64,000 nucleotides of DNA, taken from Pandoraea capi. GTDB taxonomy: Bacteria; Pseudomonadota; Gammaproteobacteria; Burkholderiales; Burkholderiaceae. Below the pieces are notes generated by a model that was given only the letters and a program-made list of their open reading frames with translations, searched no databases and had not been told where the DNA came from. A program made the position numbers and the translations under genes. Positions 62,665 to 64,000 of the stretch are shown here, one piece after another. The stretch is from assembly GCF_902459735.1 (NCBI RefSeq), contig NZ_CABPRV010000001.1:186001-250000 (forward strand). Direction: 5' to 3'. Positions within the stretch are counted from its first letter, which is position 1; every line of letters begins with the position of its first letter.

Positions 62665-63320
62665 GCGTCCTCACCAAAAAGCCATTGCGAATCTTGCGAA
62701 TCGGAAGTGCCGTCGGCACGCGGGGCGAGCGTCACGCGGCCATCGGCCACGACCAGACGATCTTCCACGAACCAGCGCACGGCGCGCGGGTAAATGATGT
62801 GTTCGAGCGGCAGAATGCGCTCTGCCAGTGTCTCCGGCGTGTCGCCGTCGCGCACGGGTACGGCCGTTTGCAGCACGTACGGGCCGTGATCGAGCTCAGC
62901 GGTCACGAAATGCACGGTGGCGCCGACGATCTTGCAGCCGGCTTCCAGCGCGCGGGCGTGCGTTTGCAGGCCCGGGAAAGCGGGCAGCAGCGACGGATGA
63001 ATGTTGATGAGCCGCCCGGCGTAGCGCTCGGTGAACGCCGGCGTGAGAATGCGCATGAACCCGGCGAGCACGACCAGATCGGGTTGATGACGGTCGATCT
63101 CGGCGGCGAGTTCGGCGTCGAACGCCTCGCGGGTCTTGCCGCGACTCGGCACGATGGCCGTGGCAATGCCGTTTTCCTGCGCGAACTCCAGGCCGTCGGC
63201 CTCGGGACGATTGGCGATGATGGCGGCCACGCGGGCCGGCCAGCCTTCTGCGGTACAGGCCCGGACGATGGCCTGCATGTTGCTGCCTCGTCCGGAAATC
63301 AGGATGACAATGTTCTTCAT
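62661..63320 (-). CDS. purN: Phosphoribosylglycinamide formyltransferase
   Basis: A 219-residue GAR transformylase of purine synthesis that uses 10-formyl-THF. Motifs: IVILISGRGSNMQAIVRAC, VVLAGFMRILTPAFTERYAGRLINIHPSLLPAFPGL with the catalytic Asn/His, and VGATVHFVTAELDHGPYVLQ with the catalytic Asp. It is co-translated with the methyltransferase. It is divergent from ribF, with the ribF -10 TATAAT at 63389-63394 in the gap. Confidence 0.97.
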   Translation of the reverse strand: MKNIVILISGRGSNMQAIVRACTAEGWPARVAAIIANRPEADGLEFAQENGIATAIVPSRGKTREAFDAELAAEIDRHQPDLVVLAGFMRILTPAFTERYAGRLINIHPSLLPAFPGLQTHARALEAGCKIVGATVHFVTAELDHGPYVLQTAVPVRDGDTPETLAERILPLEHIIYPRAVRWFVEDRLVVADGRVTLAPRADGTSDSQDSQWLFGEDA

Positions 63321-63388
63321 CGCCGGATTTTATCATTGGCGCGGCGCACCAGACAGCGCGATGCGCGCCGCGATGGCCCCGAAGCGTT

Positions 63389-63394
63389 TATAAT
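63389..63394 (+). promoter_or_regulatory. -10 element TATAAT upstream of ribF
   Basis: A consensus TATAAT in the sequence GTTTATAATTC, 145 bp before the ribF start. No matching -35 is evident at 17 bp, so it may be an extended or activator-dependent promoter. Confidence 0.5.
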
Positions 63395-63538
63395 TCAACG
63401 TTCTGCGGCGCCGCAATGTCGGATCGGCCGTCCTGCGCGGTCCGGGCCCTGCCCCGCCGTCACAGGCCGCCGGGCCTTCCCAGCCACGCCGCGCGGTTCA
63501 TCCCATATATCAACGTCCTGTACTGACGCTTCCTTATC

Positions 63539-64000
63539 GTGCGAGTCTTCCGGGGTCTACCCAACGCGCAAAGCAAAGCGCCCTGCGTGCTGACGATCGG
63601 CAATTTCGACGGCGTGCACCTGGGCCACCAGGCACTGCTCGCGCGCGTGCGCGCGGCGGCGGCTGCGCGCGGCTTGCCGGTGTGCGTGATGACGTTCGAG
63701 CCGCATCCTCGCGAATACTTCACCCCCGACCGTGCGCCCGCCCGTATCTCGAACCTGCGCGACAAGTTCGAAGCGCTGCGCGCACACGGCGTCGACCGTC
63801 TGGTGGTCGAGCACTTCAACGCGCATTTCGCCGGTCAGTCGCCCGAAGACTTCGTGCGCAACATCATTGTCGACGGCCTGCACACCCGCTGGCTGCTCGT
63901 CGGCGACGACTTCCGCTTCGGCGCCAAGCGCGCGGGCGATATCGAATACCTGCGCGACGCCGGCCGTCGCTTCGACTTCGTCGTCGAACAGATGCCGACC
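63539..64000 (+). CDS. ribF: Bifunctional riboflavin kinase/FAD synthetase, 5' part (truncated by window)
   Basis: The first 154 codons of RibF are visible, open to the window end. The start is GTG at 63539 (VRVFRGLPNA). The FAD-synthetase domain shows VLTIGNFDGVHLGHQALL (nucleotidyl-transferase HIGH-like GNFDGVHxGH), VMTFEPHPREYFTP, NLRDKFEALRAHGVDRLVVEHFN and the LVGDDFRFGAKRAGD motif. It would make FMN and FAD from riboflavin. The missing C-terminal half should hold the riboflavin kinase. The downstream genes cannot be seen. Confidence 0.95.
   Translation, partial: MRVFRGLPNAQSKAPCVLTIGNFDGVHLGHQALLARVRAAAAARGLPVCVMTFEPHPREYFTPDRAPARISNLRDKFEALRAHGVDRLVVEHFNAHFAGQSPEDFVRNIIVDGLHTRWLLVGDDFRFGAKRAGDIEYLRDAGRRFDFVVEQMPT

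Overview
The window is about 64 kb of GC-rich (visibly >60%) bacterial chromosome. It has dense, short-gapped genes and housekeeping neighbourhoods typical of beta-proteobacteria: slpA/fkpB-ispH, radC-rpmB-rpmG, nadB/nadC/nadA, purN-rsmB/ribF, livKHMGF, an H-NS of the short Burkholderia type, and a MaeB malic enzyme with a phosphotransacetylase tail. This points to Burkholderiaceae, probably Pandoraea or a close relative. The genus is an inference; no rRNA or other decisive marker is present. I see no prophage, insertion sequence, CRISPR array, tRNA or rRNA.

Layout. 0-2.3 kb: OmpR/EnvZ-type two-component system ending at a terminator. 2.3-6 kb: H-NS-like protein, an AT-rich spacer with a perfect palindrome, a GNAT acetyltransferase, a 15-copy 8-bp tandem array, and a DHA2-type drug exporter. 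6-8.3 kb: a sulfur cluster with two YeeE/YedE half-transporters and a BigR/SqrR-type persulfide-sensing repressor, divergent from a persulfide-dioxygenase-like enzyme. 8.3-10.4 kb: LysR regulator, tautomerase and a YXWGXW-type secreted protein. 10.6-13.4 kb: amino-acid ABC importer (binding protein and two permeases) without an ATPase. 13.4-19.5 kb: maeB, a LysR regulator, an orphan TibC/Aah-type heptosyltransferase and DAHP synthase. 19.5-22.5 kb: TetR regulator, RomA-like metallo-hydrolase, AraC-type activator and a VOC protein, with a pair of matching operators between the divergent genes. 22.5-24.7 kb: GAF-PAS-GGDEF-EAL protein.

25-29.8 kb: LysR regulator divergent from leuC-like, leuD-like and a 2-hydroxycarboxylate transporter, which looks like a hydroxy-acid uptake and dehydration pathway rather than leucine synthesis. 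29.8-34.5 kb: ZntB/CorA transporter, PPK2, and a second OmpR/EnvZ-type system with a small upstream ORF. 35-40 kb: MacA, MacB and an outer-membrane factor lipoprotein (tripartite efflux). 40-45 kb: SDR protein, AscD-like ferredoxin reductase, ArgD-like aminotransferase and two coupled GNAT genes. 45-50.2 kb: branched-chain amino-acid ABC system livF-G-M-H-K. 51-54 kb: ispH, slpA, radC, rpmB and rpmG. 54-58 kb: the quinolinate branch of NAD synthesis (nadB, nadC, nadA). 58-64 kb: acyl desaturase, MscS channel, RsmB-type rRNA methyltransferase, purN, and the 5' part of ribF running off the window end.

The most interesting parts are the leuCD/2HCT cluster, the TetR-RomA-AraC-VOC locus with twin palindromic operators, the orphan autotransporter heptosyltransferase, the persulfide-response locus, and several unassigned palindromes and repeats. 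All functions come from reading motifs in the translated sequence. No database search was possible.
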